Shown: piece by piece, positions 63,628 through 64,000 of the stretch | Layout: every line of letters starts with the position of its first letter | Numbering within the stretch: position 1 is the first letter of the stretch | Source of the DNA: Tenrec ecaudatus | Lineage: Eukaryota > Chordata > Mammalia > Afrosoricida > Tenrecidae | Assembly (NCBI RefSeq): GCF_050624435.1 | Contig: NC_134539.1 | Span: 144,742,025 to 144,806,024, forward strand | Direction: 5' to 3' | DNA length: 64,000 bases | The notes under the pieces: generated by a model | Databases searched by the model: none | Seen by the model: only the letters and a program-made list of their open reading frames with translations | What the model was told of the DNA's origin: nothing | Translations under genes and position numbers: made by a program

Positions 63628-64000
63628 TTTTTTTTATGGCTCTTATCGGTTTATTGCATGAAGTTACACTAGTCTAAGTTAAAAGTGGACCCCAAATGGT
63701 TACGTCATACAAGCAGTGAGGTTTTAAACTTGTGACAGGGGACCGAGGGAATTTTACTACTAATCTCAAGGAAATCCTCACTTCCGTGAGCCTCAAGCAC
63801 TTCAAATCCACGAACCTTCAGCTGGGCGTCCTTAGCCCGTCCAGTTTCTACAAGGAACTGGCTTATGTTCTTGCGCTGGTCACCCTGGAGCTGACTCACT
63901 GCTCCATAGTCTGGATGCTCAATCTCAGTACCATTGCGGGCAAGTTTCTTCTTAAATGCCTTCCCTAGTTTCCTTTTGTCGCAATCATCAGCAGTCCCTT
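63628..64000 (-). pseudogene. EIF1 processed pseudogene, cut by the window edge
   Basis: On the - strand, uninterrupted EIF1 C-terminal text: residues like KAFKKKLARNGTEIEHPDYG then QLQGDQRKNISQFLVETGRA and KDAQLKVRGF. This matches translation initiation factor eIF1 (its end QFLVE.GLAKDDQLKVHGF, closer to EIF1 than EIF1B). The normal stop codon after the final Phe is changed to Glu, so the frame runs on about 20 codons. Functional positions differ (Cys to Ser, Leu to Arg). No introns are seen. A poly(A) signal (AATAAA, 63655-63650) and an A-run (T-run on + at 63628-63635) end the 3' UTR copy. These are marks of a retrocopy. The 5' part lies beyond the window. Confidence 0.9.

Overview
This is a mammalian nuclear window holding the 3' part of one gene on the + strand (HELZ) and a complete small gene on the - strand (CACNG1). 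Both are spliced, with GT-AG junctions and matching codon phases. They converge tail to tail, the arrangement I know from the human 17q24 region. The repeats point to an afrotherian. tRNA-derived SINEs of AfroSINE type occur in about 30 copies on both strands. There are also hAT miniature elements resembling the SPIN family, one with a perfect 8-bp target duplication. AfroSINE plus SPIN best fits a tenrec such as Echinops telfairi. This species call is inference.

Layout. 1-2895: HELZ intron, mostly a reverse-strand LINE 3' region and a SPIN-like element. 2896-29318: the last six HELZ coding exons (2896-2975, 6785-7370, 7947-8193, 8985-9504, 24224-24476, 28984-29318), separated by introns rich in L1, AfroSINE and hAT remnants. 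29319 to about 36930: probable long HELZ 3' UTR with early and distal poly(A) signals. 37-53 kb: intergenic, dense in SINEs and LINE 3' ends. It includes two minisatellites (28-29-bp units in a 230-bp higher-order repeat at 46.2-46.7 kb, and six 49-bp units at 47.4-47.7 kb) and a nested hAT / LTR-like / tRNA-Gly-SINE cluster at 50.3-52.1 kb. 52.8-62.9 kb: CACNG1 (four coding exons, 224 codons) with a poly(A) signal and candidate muscle E-boxes upstream. 63.6-64 kb: a reverse-strand EIF1 processed pseudogene running off the window edge.

HELZ encodes a UPF1-like cytoplasmic RNA helicase linked to PABP and CCR4-NOT. Only its low-complexity C-terminal third (about 673 residues) is here. CACNG1 encodes the gamma-1 subunit of the skeletal-muscle L-type calcium channel. 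The two genes are neighbours by synteny, and I see no sign that they work together. I found no new gene system. The least explained items are a 135-nt imperfect hairpin at 21.7 kb, the two minisatellites, and mariner-like palindromic elements inside the probable HELZ 3' UTR.
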